Shown here: piece by piece, positions 55,403 through 62,755 of the stretch
How the letters are laid out: the number at the start of each line of letters is the position of its first letter
Position numbering within the stretch: position 1 is the stretch's first letter
Source of the DNA: Streptococcus hyovaginalis DSM 12219
Lineage (GTDB): Bacteria; Bacillota; Bacilli; Lactobacillales; Streptococcaceae
Direction of reading: 5' to 3'
NCBI RefSeq assembly: GCF_000420785.1
Contig: NZ_ATVP01000006.1
Location: 62,001 to 126,000, forward strand
DNA: 64,000 nucleotides
The notes under the pieces: generated by a model
What the model was told of the DNA's origin: nothing
Databases searched by the model: none
Seen by the model: only the letters and a program-made list of their open reading frames with translations
Position numbers and translations under genes: made by a program

Positions 55403-56043
55403 GTGTCCATCCTTTCTGTTGTGTCATTACCAAAATAAATAACCTCGATACCTTTATAATCATAATCTACCTTACCACCGTATACCAAGATACGCTTAGG
55501 ACTTAGTTTTTCAATCATGGTATCTACACCATTTTTCCATAAAGAAAAGCGCTCTTTGTTCTTCTTAATACCTATGGTGCTGATTGCTACTGTACTATTA
55601 TGAGGTAAACCATCAAAGCAAAATCCATAACTTTCTGAGGTTGTCCATGATACGGTTGGTATCACTGTATAACCCCAATTCTGCATCATCTGCCCTATCA
55701 TTCTTGACCTATACACATTCCATAGTTGCATGGCTATTGGCATATCTGTATATAGGCTAAAGTCTGGAGTAAGCACACAATCAAAACCAGCTAGTTTCTC
55801 TATATAAAAATCTGGGCGTTTCCAAACTCTCTCAAACTGATAATCATCCAAGAAAAAATGCACACCTGCTGAATAATTTGGTTTATTCAAGACATAATTA
55901 AATCCCTGTAATGTATTTGGTACATGGTCAACTGACTCAAGCATCGGTATATCATGCTTGCCATCTGTGCGCGTGGCATCATAATCTAATAAATTATATT
56001 GGTTAATGGTGTTCTGTCTGTGATACGGTTTTAAATCACCCAT
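55372..56043 (-). CDS. DUF4417 family phage protein
   Basis: A 223-residue protein with the DUF4417 pattern: aromatic-rich GVHFFLDDYQFERVW, FDCVLTPDFSLYTDMPIAMQ, WNVYRSRMIGQMMQNWGYTV, and C-terminal SPKRILVYGGKVDYDYKG. The family is widespread in phages and mobile elements and has no known function. It is the first gene after the ArpU-like regulator and promoter D and is coupled to the MGGRGASSG gene. Confidence 0.82.
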   Translation of the reverse strand: MGDLKPYHRQNTINQYNLLDYDATRTDGKHDIPMLESVDHVPNTLQGFNYVLNKPNYSAGVHFFLDDYQFERVWKRPDFYIEKLAGFDCVLTPDFSLYTDMPIAMQLWNVYRSRMIGQMMQNWGYTVIPTVSWTTSESYGFCFDGLPHNSTVAISTIGIKKNKERFSLWKNGVDTMIEKLSPKRILVYGGKVDYDYKGIEVIYFGNDTTERMDTWVAEEQAPE

Positions 56044-56075
56044 ACTATCCCCCTAATAAAAAACTATGTACCTTG

Positions 56076-56108
56076 ATTATAGATACATAGGATAGGGGCT
56101 TTTTACGG
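56076..56108 (-). promoter_or_regulatory. Putative late promoter D (cargo unit)
   Basis: On the minus strand CCGTAAAAAGCCCC (complement of 56095-56108), 13 bases, then a perfect TATAAT (complement of 56076-56081). It abuts the 3' end of the ArpU-like gene. Confidence 0.6.
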
Positions 56109-56489
56109 TTATTTAGACAATGGTATGTGTTTATAAGTTGAAACAAAATACTTATCAAACCATTTATTGATGTAAGAGTAAGCTGGGCTAGGACTTAGAT
56201 ATAAAATTTTATGACACGCGCCAATGACATTGATATTTTCAAATACATAAACCTCTTTTATTACTTTCAACAATTTTTTATCTGATTTTCTGATATATTC
56301 ATCCGTTACACTTTTCAGATTAACTAAAAAAGCTGATTGTTCAATGTTATTTTCTAAAAAAGCCTCATGTATCTTTTGTTCGAGTATTGTTCTTTGTGGG
56401 TTTTTCTTATCTCTCAAAAAATACCACTTGAGCCAATTGATTTCTCTACGATGTATAACCGATAGGCGCTCTATTTTCTTTTTAGTCAT
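56109..56489 (-). CDS. Putative late transcription regulator (ArpU-like)
   Basis: A 126-residue basic protein in the place where streptococcal phages carry ArpU-type late activators: after the early genes and just before the late genes. The C-terminal part (EVYVFENINVIGACHKILYL; AYSYINKWFDKYF) has the size and helical pattern of a sigma-region-4-like helix-turn-helix. Sequence similarity to ArpU is modest by eye, so the family is inferred. It overlaps the preceding gene by eight bases, and its stop adjoins promoter D. Confidence 0.55.
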   Translation of the reverse strand: MTKKKIERLSVIHRREINWLKWYFLRDKKNPQRTILEQKIHEAFLENNIEQSAFLVNLKSVTDEYIRKSDKKLLKVIKEVYVFENINVIGACHKILYLSPSPAYSYINKWFDKYFVSTYKHIPLSK

Positions 56490-56682
56490 CTGCTACCTTT
56501 ATAAATTGTACACTTTTAATAAATTTAGGATTTAATAAAATATCTCTATCTTCCCCTAAAATAACTGTATGCCCATTATTCATTTGAGATATAATTTTAT
56601 CTCTAATATTTTCTAATTTGACATCATCTTGATGAAATACCTGCGCTTTAAATCCATCACACTTGACATAAACTTTAATCAT
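56482..56682 (-). CDS. Small phage protein, unknown function
   Basis: A 66-residue protein (MIKVYVKCDGFKAQVFHQDD) of mixed alpha/beta composition, with no recognised motif. It lies between a zinc-ribbon micro-gene and the ArpU-like gene, overlapping both by eight bases. GGAGG lies eight bases before ATG 56682. Confidence 0.6.
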   Translation of the reverse strand: MIKVYVKCDGFKAQVFHQDDVKLENIRDKIISQMNNGHTVILGEDRDILLNPKFIKSVQFIKVADD

Positions 56683-56809
56683 ACAAACCTCCTATGTCAT
56701 CATAACTTGAATATATTATATTTTCAGCACAATCGTCACAAAACAAACCTTGTACTAACTCATGCACCATCTCATGACAATAAAAACATTCTTGAGAATA
56801 TAAAGTCAT
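56675..56809 (-). CDS. Zinc-ribbon micro-protein (44 residues)
   Basis: A small gene reading MTLYSQECFYCHEMVHELVQ and continuing with GLFCDDCAEN. The two pairs C-x2-C and C-x2-C, 13 residues apart, form a likely zinc ribbon. Its ATG overlaps the rusA stop (ATGA), and its end overlaps the next gene, giving an unbroken chain of coupled genes. Function unknown. Confidence 0.65.
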   Translation of the reverse strand: MTLYSQECFYCHEMVHELVQGLFCDDCAENIIYSSYDDIGGLYD

Positions 56810-57213
56810 GTCTTCCACTCCTCAATGTCAAACACTAGCCTATAATGCCCCTTTTCTTCACTCAAACCACCATAGACAAATGACAGCTTTTTAATAACCT
56901 TGTGATTATCATCTGTCCAAATACCTGCATCAGTCATGCCATCAATAATAGCTTTTACTGTCGGATATAAATTGGGTGGGTCTAGCTTTGACTTGGTAGG
57001 GCTGTAAATTGTAACTGTAACCTCACAAGGAATTGAGGAGCTAAAAGCAGCCCTCTTTTTATCCTTTGTTGCCAAAGTGTGCCAATAAGCAAAAACTCTA
57101 ATACGCTTGGTTATTTTGGCTTTATCAACATTATGAAATCTATCATTGCTATTAACAACCATATTTAGAGCTTTTAACTTTGTGTTGCGTGGCAGAGAAA
57201 ACTCAAATTTCAT
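56806..57213 (-). CDS. RusA family crossover junction endodeoxyribonuclease
   Basis: A 135-residue Holliday-junction resolvase. The catalytic block KLDPPNLYPTVKAIIDGMTD followed by IWTDDNHKVI holds the conserved Asp residues, and the basic N-terminal half is typical. Phage RusA resolves branched DNA before packaging. It lies among the middle genes and is coupled to the zinc-ribbon micro-gene. Confidence 0.9.
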   Translation of the reverse strand: MKFEFSLPRNTKLKALNMVVNSNDRFHNVDKAKITKRIRVFAYWHTLATKDKKRAAFSSSIPCEVTVTIYSPTKSKLDPPNLYPTVKAIIDGMTDAGIWTDDNHKVIKKLSFVYGGLSEEKGHYRLVFDIEEWKT

Positions 57214-57440
57214 TCAATGCTCCTGATTTGGTTTTTAGCCAAATCAAATACCTTTATTGCATACTCGAAACCAGTTATAAAGAAATCTTGGTATGTTTTT
57301 TCTTCTCCTTGTGGCATCTGATGATACTCAAGGCGCATCTCCTTAGCTGCTTGTGTATAGGCATTTTCCAAAAAGTTTATACTTCTTAACATTTCCTTTT
57401 TTTCACGCTCAAGGCGTTTTTTCTTTTGTCGTTTATTCAT
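57210..57440 (-). CDS. Small helical phage protein
   Basis: A 76-residue, very basic N-terminus (MNKRQKKKRLEREKKEML) followed by a helical region (NAYTQAAKEMRLEYHQMPQG). No family recognised. It overlaps both neighbours by four to eight bases and is part of the chain of early/middle genes. Confidence 0.6.
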   Translation of the reverse strand: MNKRQKKKRLEREKKEMLRSINFLENAYTQAAKEMRLEYHQMPQGEEKTYQDFFITGFEYAIKVFDLAKNQIRSIE

Positions 57441-57687
57441 TTTTTAATTCCTCCTTCGGCGGCTCTGGCAATGCCATCCAATAGATAACATCCTCATCAA
57501 TATTTTCAAATCCTACACCATATGGTCCAAAATCATCCCAAGTGTCAATGTTAATACGACCATTAGCATAGACCAATACCTGCTCCCCAATGTCTGGTGT
57601 TTGACTATCCCACATAAAATCGTAGTCTGAATATAGTTCTTTTTCTTCATTAGTTAGCACTCTGGTTGTTAATTTATTCCATTTCAT
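57433..57687 (-). CDS. DUF551-like phage protein
   Basis: An 84-residue protein from ATG 57687 (MKWNKLTTRVLTNEEKELYS), chosen for AGGAG seven bases upstream. The pattern P-x-IGEQVLVYANGRINIDTW ... VIYWMALPEPP matches DUF551, a small phage family of unknown function. A 19-codon frame (57674-57733) that overlaps its start could be a coupling leader but is unproven. Confidence 0.72.
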   Translation of the reverse strand: MKWNKLTTRVLTNEEKELYSDYDFMWDSQTPDIGEQVLVYANGRINIDTWDDFGPYGVGFENIDEDVIYWMALPEPPKEELKNE

Positions 57688-57729
57688 TTTCAAACTCCTC
57701 TGATTTAGCAATTCCGTAGATTACAACAT

Positions 57730-57900
57730 TCATTTTTTACCTCTCCTAATAATTATTTCAAATGGATAATCAACTAAGTTAGTTGTCATTCCAAAACTAA
57801 CCTCTTTCAGGTTTTCTTTTCTGACAAGCTCAACCACACTCTCAACAATCTTCTTACCTGTTAAAAGTTGCATCTCAACTGCATTGGCATCATTATTCAT
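57730..57900 (-). CDS. Small phage protein (56 residues)
   Basis: ATG 57900 opens a frame MNNDANAVEMQLLTGKKIVE that ends EIIIRRGKK. It is helical then strand-rich, with no recognised family. It fills the gap between two annotated genes and fits the compact gene chain. A ribosome site is weak (CTAGAGAGG-like, close to the start). Confidence 0.55.
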   Translation of the reverse strand: MNNDANAVEMQLLTGKKIVESVVELVRKENLKEVSFGMTTNLVDYPFEIIIRRGKK

Positions 57901-57903
57901 TAG

Positions 57904-58104
57904 TTACCTCTCTAGTAAGATGTTCTTCACCCTCTTAAATTCATCTTGGGATAACTGTAATGTATTGCTCCCATCTAGGAATGGTGTCTTAACTTCTAAA
58001 ATGTTGAAATCATACGATAACCTCGTAATTTCATCCACTGCTAAAGCAACTGTCCACTCAGCACCACCGCTTAGGTAAGTTACCTTGATAAATTCATGTT
58101 TCAT
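57904..58104 (-). CDS. Small phage protein, unknown function
   Basis: A 66-residue protein starting MKHEFIKVTYLSGGAEWTVA at ATG 58104 behind GAGG. A short beta-strand-rich fold with a helical C-terminus (LSQDEFKRVKNILLER) is likely. It may be a DNA-binding accessory protein, but there is no motif to support that. The upstream frame could start earlier at a TTG. Confidence 0.58.
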   Translation of the reverse strand: MKHEFIKVTYLSGGAEWTVALAVDEITRLSYDFNILEVKTPFLDGSNTLQLSQDEFKRVKNILLER

Positions 58105-58106
58105 TT

Positions 58107-58409
58107 TCAACTACCTCTTTCTGTCAAATAATCTGGGGCATCATCGCCAATATTGATACTGTCATATTGCTCTTTTGTCACAAGAAACTTACCATAAGCT
58201 CCTATAGTAACTGTGTGATGACCGTTAACAACTGATTTATCTGTTACTGTACCAATAAGATTGCCACCAGCATTATCCACTTGATAGATGATAACTGGCT
58301 TTCTTTTCTCAAGCTCATGTACCCGGTTTTGTAAATCCATAATTAGATAAGAGCTTACAACAAAGGTACCTACCAATATGAGCGATAAAAATTTTACAGC
58401 ATCTTTCAT
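58107..58409 (-). CDS. DUF1372-like phage membrane protein
   Basis: A 100-residue protein with an N-terminal membrane helix (about 5-25), a short charged linker (LQNRVHELEKRKP) and a beta-rich outer domain ending YGKFLVTKEQYDSINIGDDA, PDYLTERGS. This layout and ending match DUF1372 of streptococcal phages, whose role is unknown. It is two bases from the next small membrane gene. Confidence 0.7.
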   Translation of the reverse strand: MKDAVKFLSLILVGTFVVSSYLIMDLQNRVHELEKRKPVIIYQVDNAGGNLIGTVTDKSVVNGHHTVTIGAYGKFLVTKEQYDSINIGDDAPDYLTERGS

Positions 58410-58410
58410 C

Positions 58411-58590
58411 TTACGCCCCTATCAATATTTTAATAGCAGTATAAATCAAACCAATAGCATAGGCATCAGCAATAAACCAAGCTATAGTAGCAGATTTATC
58501 CTCTTTGTAAGTTTTGCTACTTGTAACAAAAATCAGAATGGCAAGGAGTAAGCAAGCGCTGATGACCATAAGTTTTAGAAATCCATCCAT
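58411..58590 (-). CDS. Small two-helix membrane protein (59 residues)
   Basis: ATG 58590 opens MDGFLKLMVISACLLLAILI, with a second hydrophobic segment near the end (AIGLIYTAIKILIGA). It is a small membrane protein of unknown role in the phage early region, directly upstream of the DUF1372-like gene. It may be part of a superinfection-exclusion or membrane function, but that is a guess. Confidence 0.6.
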   Translation of the reverse strand: MDGFLKLMVISACLLLAILIFVTSSKTYKEDKSATIAWFIADAYAIGLIYTAIKILIGA

Positions 58591-58591
58591 G

Positions 58592-58744
58592 CTAATACCT
58601 CAAATAGTTTACTTTATAAAGTTCAGAGTTTCTACCTAATTTACCTCTGAAACGTTCAGCCTCTTTCTTTGTTTTGAATTCATGCTTTTCATATTTGATG
58701 GTATCTCCACGCCCTTTAATTGGTATCTGTACTACCCAACACAT
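58592..58744 (-). CDS. Small basic phage protein (50 residues)
   Basis: ATG 58744 opens MCWVVQIPIKGRGDTIKYEK, followed by EFKTKKEAERFRGKL. Basic, with a strand-turn-helix look reminiscent of small phage DNA-binding or integrase-N-terminal-like folds, but no assignment is possible. It lies between two other micro-genes. Confidence 0.55.
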   Translation of the reverse strand: MCWVVQIPIKGRGDTIKYEKHEFKTKKEAERFRGKLGRNSELYKVNYLRY

Positions 58745-58745
58745 G

Positions 58746-58799
58746 CTATTTACCACCTAACTTTTCAGCTGCTACTGGGTTTTTAGTTTCTTTAGTCAT
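58746..58799 (-). CDS. Possible 17-residue micro-ORF
   Basis: MTKETKNPVAAEKLGGK, with a very strong ribosome site GGAGGAAATAAC before ATG 58799. The ribosome site argues for translation. It may be a real micro-protein or a translational leader for the next gene, whose start at 58744 lies two bases beyond its stop codon. Confidence 0.4.
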   Translation of the reverse strand: MTKETKNPVAAEKLGGK

Positions 58800-58817
58800 T
58801 GTTATTTCCTCCAAATT

Positions 58818-59555
58818 TTAAGCTAATACTGTAATGTGTTTTTGGTCTGCTAGTTGCTCTTTTAGATAGGCTGCAATGTTCCCTACTGCATCAGCCACCC
58901 AACGCTTACCATCTGCCTCAAATAAAGCCATATTTGCTTGCTTATCAATCCTAAAGACAAATAGGCTTGCTGGTTGTTCAACCTCGCTAAATGTACGATA
59001 TGGGCGCAAAGTAACTGGGTTTGGCGCTTTACCTTTAGCAAGACTTGCTACACCTGTTTTTACAGTTGCCACTTGAGATACCCCATTATCTTCAATTTCA
59101 GCACCATTCTCAATTTTCAATGCGCTAGCAAACTCTAGTAATGTTCCACGGTCATTGTCATCAATAAAGTTTGATTGCAACATGATATTAAATTGTTCTG
59201 ATGATAGGAAACGCCCAAAAGACAACTCTGGAATGCGTGCTTTGACAGCGACAAGCAATGTACGATGTTCTAATTCATCATTTTCCGACCATACACAAAC
59301 TTCATCGTTTTTCTCAACTGAAACAATCAAGCGTTGCTTTTTCAAATCGTTTAGGTCTGTCTTTAGGTAATCAACAAGACTTGTCAATGTTGATAGCTCA
59401 AGTGTTCTTGGATAGCGCTTAGGGTCAAGCTCTTTTAGGTTGAATTTGTTAGCATCGTAATACTCTGTACCATCTGCTGCTGTTAGAATTTCCAAACCAT
59501 GCTCATTTAGTTCTACTGCGTATTCCAATGCTGCTTTAAGATTTTCTGTTGTCAT
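58818..59555 (-). CDS. DUF2303-like phage protein
   Basis: A 245-residue protein beginning MTTENLKAALEYAVELNEHG, with LSTLTSLVDYLKTDLNDLKK and a C-terminal half of alternating strands (FRIDKQANMALFEADGKRWV). The order and size fit DUF2303, a phage family near recombination genes. Function unknown; a DNA-recombination accessory role is only suggested by context. Confidence 0.6.
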   Translation of the reverse strand: MTTENLKAALEYAVELNEHGLEILTAADGTEYYDANKFNLKELDPKRYPRTLELSTLTSLVDYLKTDLNDLKKQRLIVSVEKNDEVCVWSENDELEHRTLLVAVKARIPELSFGRFLSSEQFNIMLQSNFIDDNDRGTLLEFASALKIENGAEIEDNGVSQVATVKTGVASLAKGKAPNPVTLRPYRTFSEVEQPASLFVFRIDKQANMALFEADGKRWVADAVGNIAAYLKEQLADQKHITVLA

Positions 59556-59556
59556 A

Positions 59557-59988
59557 TTATTTACCTACTTTCTTTTTATTAAAATCAATAATGTCTGGTT
59601 GTGGTGTTTCTTGCTCAACTTCATCTACCGATTGTCCAATGTCTGTAAGGATTTCTCCGTTTTCATCAAAATACATTTGACCAGGTACTGTACTTTTTAA
59701 TTCGTTAGCATGCACTTGCCCTGTATCTAAATCACGACCAACAAGAATTGTAGTAGCTACTCCATTTTGTGGGGCAAGCTTTGATTTTACCTCCATAGTC
59801 GTATCTACTACTGTACGTTCTTCATTAGAGGACATAGTAAGCGTGACTGTTATTTTTCGTTTTGCTTTAGCCTCTGTGTTGAGGTCTAAGATGTTATCAA
59901 AGACTTTCTCAAGCTCATTATCTAGCTTTTCTTGTAGCCCACCCTCTGCGATATGGGATAGGTCAAGCCCAATTAGTTTCTTTTCCAT
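59557..59988 (-). CDS. Phage replication-terminator-like protein
   Basis: A 143-residue acidic protein starting MEKKLIGLDLSHIAEGGLQE. The block KRKITVTLTMSSNEERTVVD and the VKSKLAPQNGVATTILVG strand are typical of small phage proteins annotated as replication terminator protein. That name is historical, and the function is not established. GGAGGAA precedes ATG 59988. Confidence 0.62.
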   Translation of the reverse strand: MEKKLIGLDLSHIAEGGLQEKLDNELEKVFDNILDLNTEAKAKRKITVTLTMSSNEERTVVDTTMEVKSKLAPQNGVATTILVGRDLDTGQVHANELKSTVPGQMYFDENGEILTDIGQSVDEVEQETPQPDIIDFNKKKVGK

Positions 59989-60000
59989 GATGTTCCTCCA

Positions 60001-60435
60001 CTATTTCAAAAGATTTTGCAACTTATGCAATTTTTCTTGACTTTCAAGTAATTCTGTATACGTTTCTGCATTTAGAATGACATAGCCAGCCAAATCACTG
60101 CCAATAGGTAACTTATCATTTGGAAATAACTCAATTTGCCCCGGTAAGTCATCAATTGCAATCCCTTCAAAAGACTGTTGCTCTGTTTCCTTTTTCTTCT
60201 TAGTAAAAGTATTTGTGATAACTTCAATTTCTGTGTCATCACTTAAAAATACAGAAACATGAGTATTCAAAGCCTCAGCGAAAGCATCAATTTCCTCTAA
60301 TGTTGGAGACGTAACATTTCTTTCAATATCACTTACTCTATTTTGAGAAATACCAACCATTGGGGCTATATCGTATTGAGTAAGTCCAGCATCTTTGCGA
60401 ATGTTTCGCATTTTTATGCCATCAAATACTTTCAT
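60001..60435 (-). CDS. XRE-family transcription regulator
   Basis: A 144-residue protein with an N-terminal helix-turn-helix (MKVFDGIKMRNIRKDAGLTQ, then YDIAPMVGISQNRVSDIERN) and an unassigned C-terminal half (about 65-144). The start is ATG 60435 behind GGGGAGG; a longer frame to 60465 is unsupported. It probably regulates phage early or middle genes, not necessarily lysogeny (the CI/Cro pair is outside the window). Confidence 0.85.
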   Translation of the reverse strand: MKVFDGIKMRNIRKDAGLTQYDIAPMVGISQNRVSDIERNVTSPTLEEIDAFAEALNTHVSVFLSDDTEIEVITNTFTKKKKETEQQSFEGIAIDDLPGQIELFPNDKLPIGSDLAGYVILNAETYTELLESQEKLHKLQNLLK

Positions 60436-60635
60436 TTGTAAACCTCCCCACCATTTGTGTACCATTTGTTGACAATCACATGCCTTGCAATCTCACATTG
60501 TATTTGTGGATGTTGGTAATGAGATACCTTTGCTTTGTGCTTTTTGATAGCCTGCAAAGCATAAATTGTAATCATGCCTGCCCATGTAATAGATATGAGA
60601 ACAGTAAGTGTCATAATAAGCTCAATTTTTGTCAT
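60432..60635 (-). CDS. Small single-helix phage membrane protein
   Basis: A 67-residue protein from ATG 60635 (MTKIELIMTLTVLISITWAG) with one hydrophobic helix followed by a charged tail. It overlaps the methyltransferase end and the regulator start by a few bases. The start is uncertain (weak AAGGA site). Function unknown. Confidence 0.5.
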   Translation of the reverse strand: MTKIELIMTLTVLISITWAGMITIYALQAIKKHKAKVSHYQHPQIQCEIARHVIVNKWYTNGGEVYK

Positions 60636-61413
60636 TTTTTTCTGTGTCCTTTTCAAATTGGTTTAATACAGTCTGAAATATATCTAAAAGTAACTTTTGA
60701 GGTATATTAGACCGCTCATTGTATGATTTTGAGAAATTACCCCATTCAACCTCTGCTGGATTTATTTCATTATTAAGATTTAGAAAAAGGTTACTTGCAA
60801 ATTTTGTAGGTTTTTGCAAAGGGTAATCATAGTTGTTGTATCGTGTTGGGTTTTTATAAGGTAAATGAAACCCTATAATTTGCTCAATGTATTTCCACAA
60901 GCGCCCTGTAGCTGGATTTTCGATTATCCAATATTTTGGCTGATAACGTTTAATGATTCCAATAGTGTTAAACGCACATAGCTCTCCATTAACACGTTTC
61001 ATAAACTGCCTATCATACTGATAGTTGTGGTAAGCATCTTCATAATCTTTACTCGTTCTGATTGTAAACATGCTAGGGGGAATTTGAGGTTCAAACAAGC
61101 TATCTGATAAATCTTCCTGTTTCCAACAAGCATTGCCATTTGCAATTGCACTAGCATTTGACCAACTTTCACAAGGTGGGCTAGCTATTATTAAATCTGG
61201 ATGGGGTAGCTCGTCAAGTGTATCAAATAGCTTGTTATCACCAAATAACCGTGAATAATCAGCAAGATTGAGGGGGATAAAATGATTGTTCTTATTTTCT
61301 ATGTCAATACCTATGGGATATACTTCAATCTTCGCCCCCCCTGAACTATTTATGGTGTTGATAGCCTTAGTATATGAGCCATTACCACTATCAAACAGCG
61401 CCCATACTATCAT
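60622..61413 (-). CDS. Orphan DNA (cytosine-5) methyltransferase-like protein
   Basis: A 263-residue protein related to C5 methyltransferases. The N-terminal SAM loop is FDSGNGSYTKAI, motif IV is ASPPCESWS with the catalytic Cys, and motif VI is WIIENPATG, where the family usually has ENV. It is shorter than Dcm (about 330-470 residues), with a reduced recognition region. No restriction gene is adjacent, so it probably protects phage DNA or alters expression. Confidence 0.75.
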   Translation of the reverse strand: MIVWALFDSGNGSYTKAINTINSSGGAKIEVYPIGIDIENKNNHFIPLNLADYSRLFGDNKLFDTLDELPHPDLIIASPPCESWSNASAIANGNACWKQEDLSDSLFEPQIPPSMFTIRTSKDYEDAYHNYQYDRQFMKRVNGELCAFNTIGIIKRYQPKYWIIENPATGRLWKYIEQIIGFHLPYKNPTRYNNYDYPLQKPTKFASNLFLNLNNEINPAEVEWGNFSKSYNERSNIPQKLLLDIFQTVLNQFEKDTEKNDKN

Positions 61414-61426
61414 TTTCTACACACTG

Positions 61427-61705
61427 TCACCCTCTCATCTTGTTTCTAATAGTGAAAGAGTGTTTTGGTGGTGCATCCTCAAAGACATCTTGAAACTCTT
61501 TATTGATTTTACGGATATTGAAAGGCTCGTAAGCGTGGAAATAATATCCATGCTCATCAAGTTCACCCTCAAAACCAGTTGCCCAACTCAAAAATACTGG
61601 CTGTCTGCACGTTGGGCAAGTAACAGCTTTTCTATGCGGTGCTGTTTTTAAAATCTTACAAAATCCACAATATGGACATTGTAAATCAACTTTTACTCTC
61701 TTCAT
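61427..61705 (-). CDS. Zinc-ribbon phage protein
   Basis: A 92-residue protein with two Cys pairs (CPYCGFC and CPTCRQP, about residues 10-16 and 30-36), typical of a zinc ribbon, then an acidic middle (GELDEHGYYFHAYEPFNIRK). Function unknown, but a DNA- or RNA-associated role fits the early-region context. CAGGAG precedes ATG 61705. Confidence 0.7.
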   Translation of the reverse strand: MKRVKVDLQCPYCGFCKILKTAPHRKAVTCPTCRQPVFLSWATGFEGELDEHGYYFHAYEPFNIRKINKEFQDVFEDAPPKHSFTIRNKMRG

Positions 61706-61709
61706 CTGA

Positions 61710-62006
61710 TTACTCCTGTACTATTTCTTTCAACATTGCCTTTAACTGTTTGTATCGTTCTGATTGTTTTAACAACTCGTCATACACTGACTTATCAATA
61801 ACAACTTTTTCGCTATTTCCAATAAAATCATGATATTCAAAACCCATTTCTTGTAAAATGTTCATAATTGCAGTTAATTTTACAAGACTAATTTTTATCT
61901 CCCCGCGTTCCCAGCGTTGATAAGTCCTTATATTTACACCTAAAGCCTTTGAAAATTCTGCTTGAGTTTTCTTTTTTTGACTTTCTAAATACCTGTAATT
62001 TTTCAT
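61710..62006 (-). CDS. Small XRE-family phage regulator
   Basis: A 98-residue protein starting MKNYRYLESQKKKTQAEFSK, with a clear helix-turn-helix (TQAEFSKALGVNIRTYQRWE) in the first half and a coiled-coil-like C-terminus (YDELLKQSERYKQLKAMLKE). The start is uncertain: the nearest AGGAG is 17 bases upstream. The frame overlaps the ssb gene region without interfering. It is a likely regulator of the early operon. Confidence 0.7.
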   Translation of the reverse strand: MKNYRYLESQKKKTQAEFSKALGVNIRTYQRWERGEIKISLVKLTAIMNILQEMGFEYHDFIGNSEKVVIDKSVYDELLKQSERYKQLKAMLKEIVQE

Positions 62007-62031
62007 GAAATTCCATCTCAATACTCCTGTT

Positions 62032-62553
62032 TTAGAAAGGTAAATCTGAATCATCAATATCCATAGGATTTGTAGTCTGCCCTTGGAAAAATGAGCCTTG
62101 TTGTGATTGACTATCAAATGGTGATTGATAGCCACCTTGGTTGTTTCCATTTTGGAAATTACCACCTTGATTGCTGTAGTTTTGTTGTTGACCTCCAAAG
62201 TTTCCTTTGCTTTGGCTGTTTGGCTGCTGGTTATAATTACCTTGATTATTGTTATTTCTGCTTTGATTGTTCTGTGGGGCGTAACCATTGATAGCGGTAA
62301 TAACTACTTGTGGATATTTGTTCCCATCATGTTCATTTAGTCTGTAATATCCAGAAACGGTTACTAAATTTCCAGAGTTATCATAGAGAATATCCCCTAA
62401 CTCTCCAAATGCAATAACACCAATATAGCCACTTTTATAATTTCCATTTTCATCCTTACCGTTGTTAAAACTCATGGATGCTGTGCAATAGTTAATTTCT
62501 TTGCGGTTATAGTCGCTGTTGAAATTGACGTAACCCCTATTAGTAATCTCCAT
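62032..62553 (-). CDS. ssb: Single-stranded DNA-binding protein
   Basis: A 173-residue SSB. The N-terminal OB-fold part begins MEITNRGYVNFNSDYNRKEI and covers about residues 1-95. A long, low-complexity Asn/Gln/Gly linker (about 95-160) follows. The end DIDDSDLPF is the acidic partner-binding tip shared by bacterial and phage SSBs. ATG 62553 has GGAGG upstream. Unlike host SSB, the N-terminal part is diverged. Confidence 0.88.
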   Translation of the reverse strand: MEITNRGYVNFNSDYNRKEINYCTASMSFNNGKDENGNYKSGYIGVIAFGELGDILYDNSGNLVTVSGYYRLNEHDGNKYPQVVITAINGYAPQNNQSRNNNNQGNYNQQPNSQSKGNFGGQQQNYSNQGGNFQNGNNQGGYQSPFDSQSQQGSFFQGQTTNPMDIDDSDLPF

Positions 62554-62755
62554 CTTGCACCTCCAAAATATCAACATCAGTAATAGTTGGATCATCCAAC
62601 ATAAAATCATCCTCGATTGATTTATGTGCAATTATTGCTGCCATATATGGATTATTAGCCATTACTTCCATTCCAAGGTCAAGTTGTTTCTCTGGATAAT
62701 CATCAATAACGCCACATACGTAATATTTTTTTAATTCACCATCATACTTTTTCAT
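62540..62755 (-). CDS. Small acidic phage protein
   Basis: A 71-residue protein (MKKYDGELKKYYVCGVIDDY) with a strand-rich start and an acidic end (LEVQDGDY). It overlaps both the MazG-like and ssb genes. No family recognised. It is in the replication region. Confidence 0.6.
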   Translation of the reverse strand: MKKYDGELKKYYVCGVIDDYPEKQLDLGMEVMANNPYMAAIIAHKSIEDDFMLDDPTITDVDILEVQDGDY

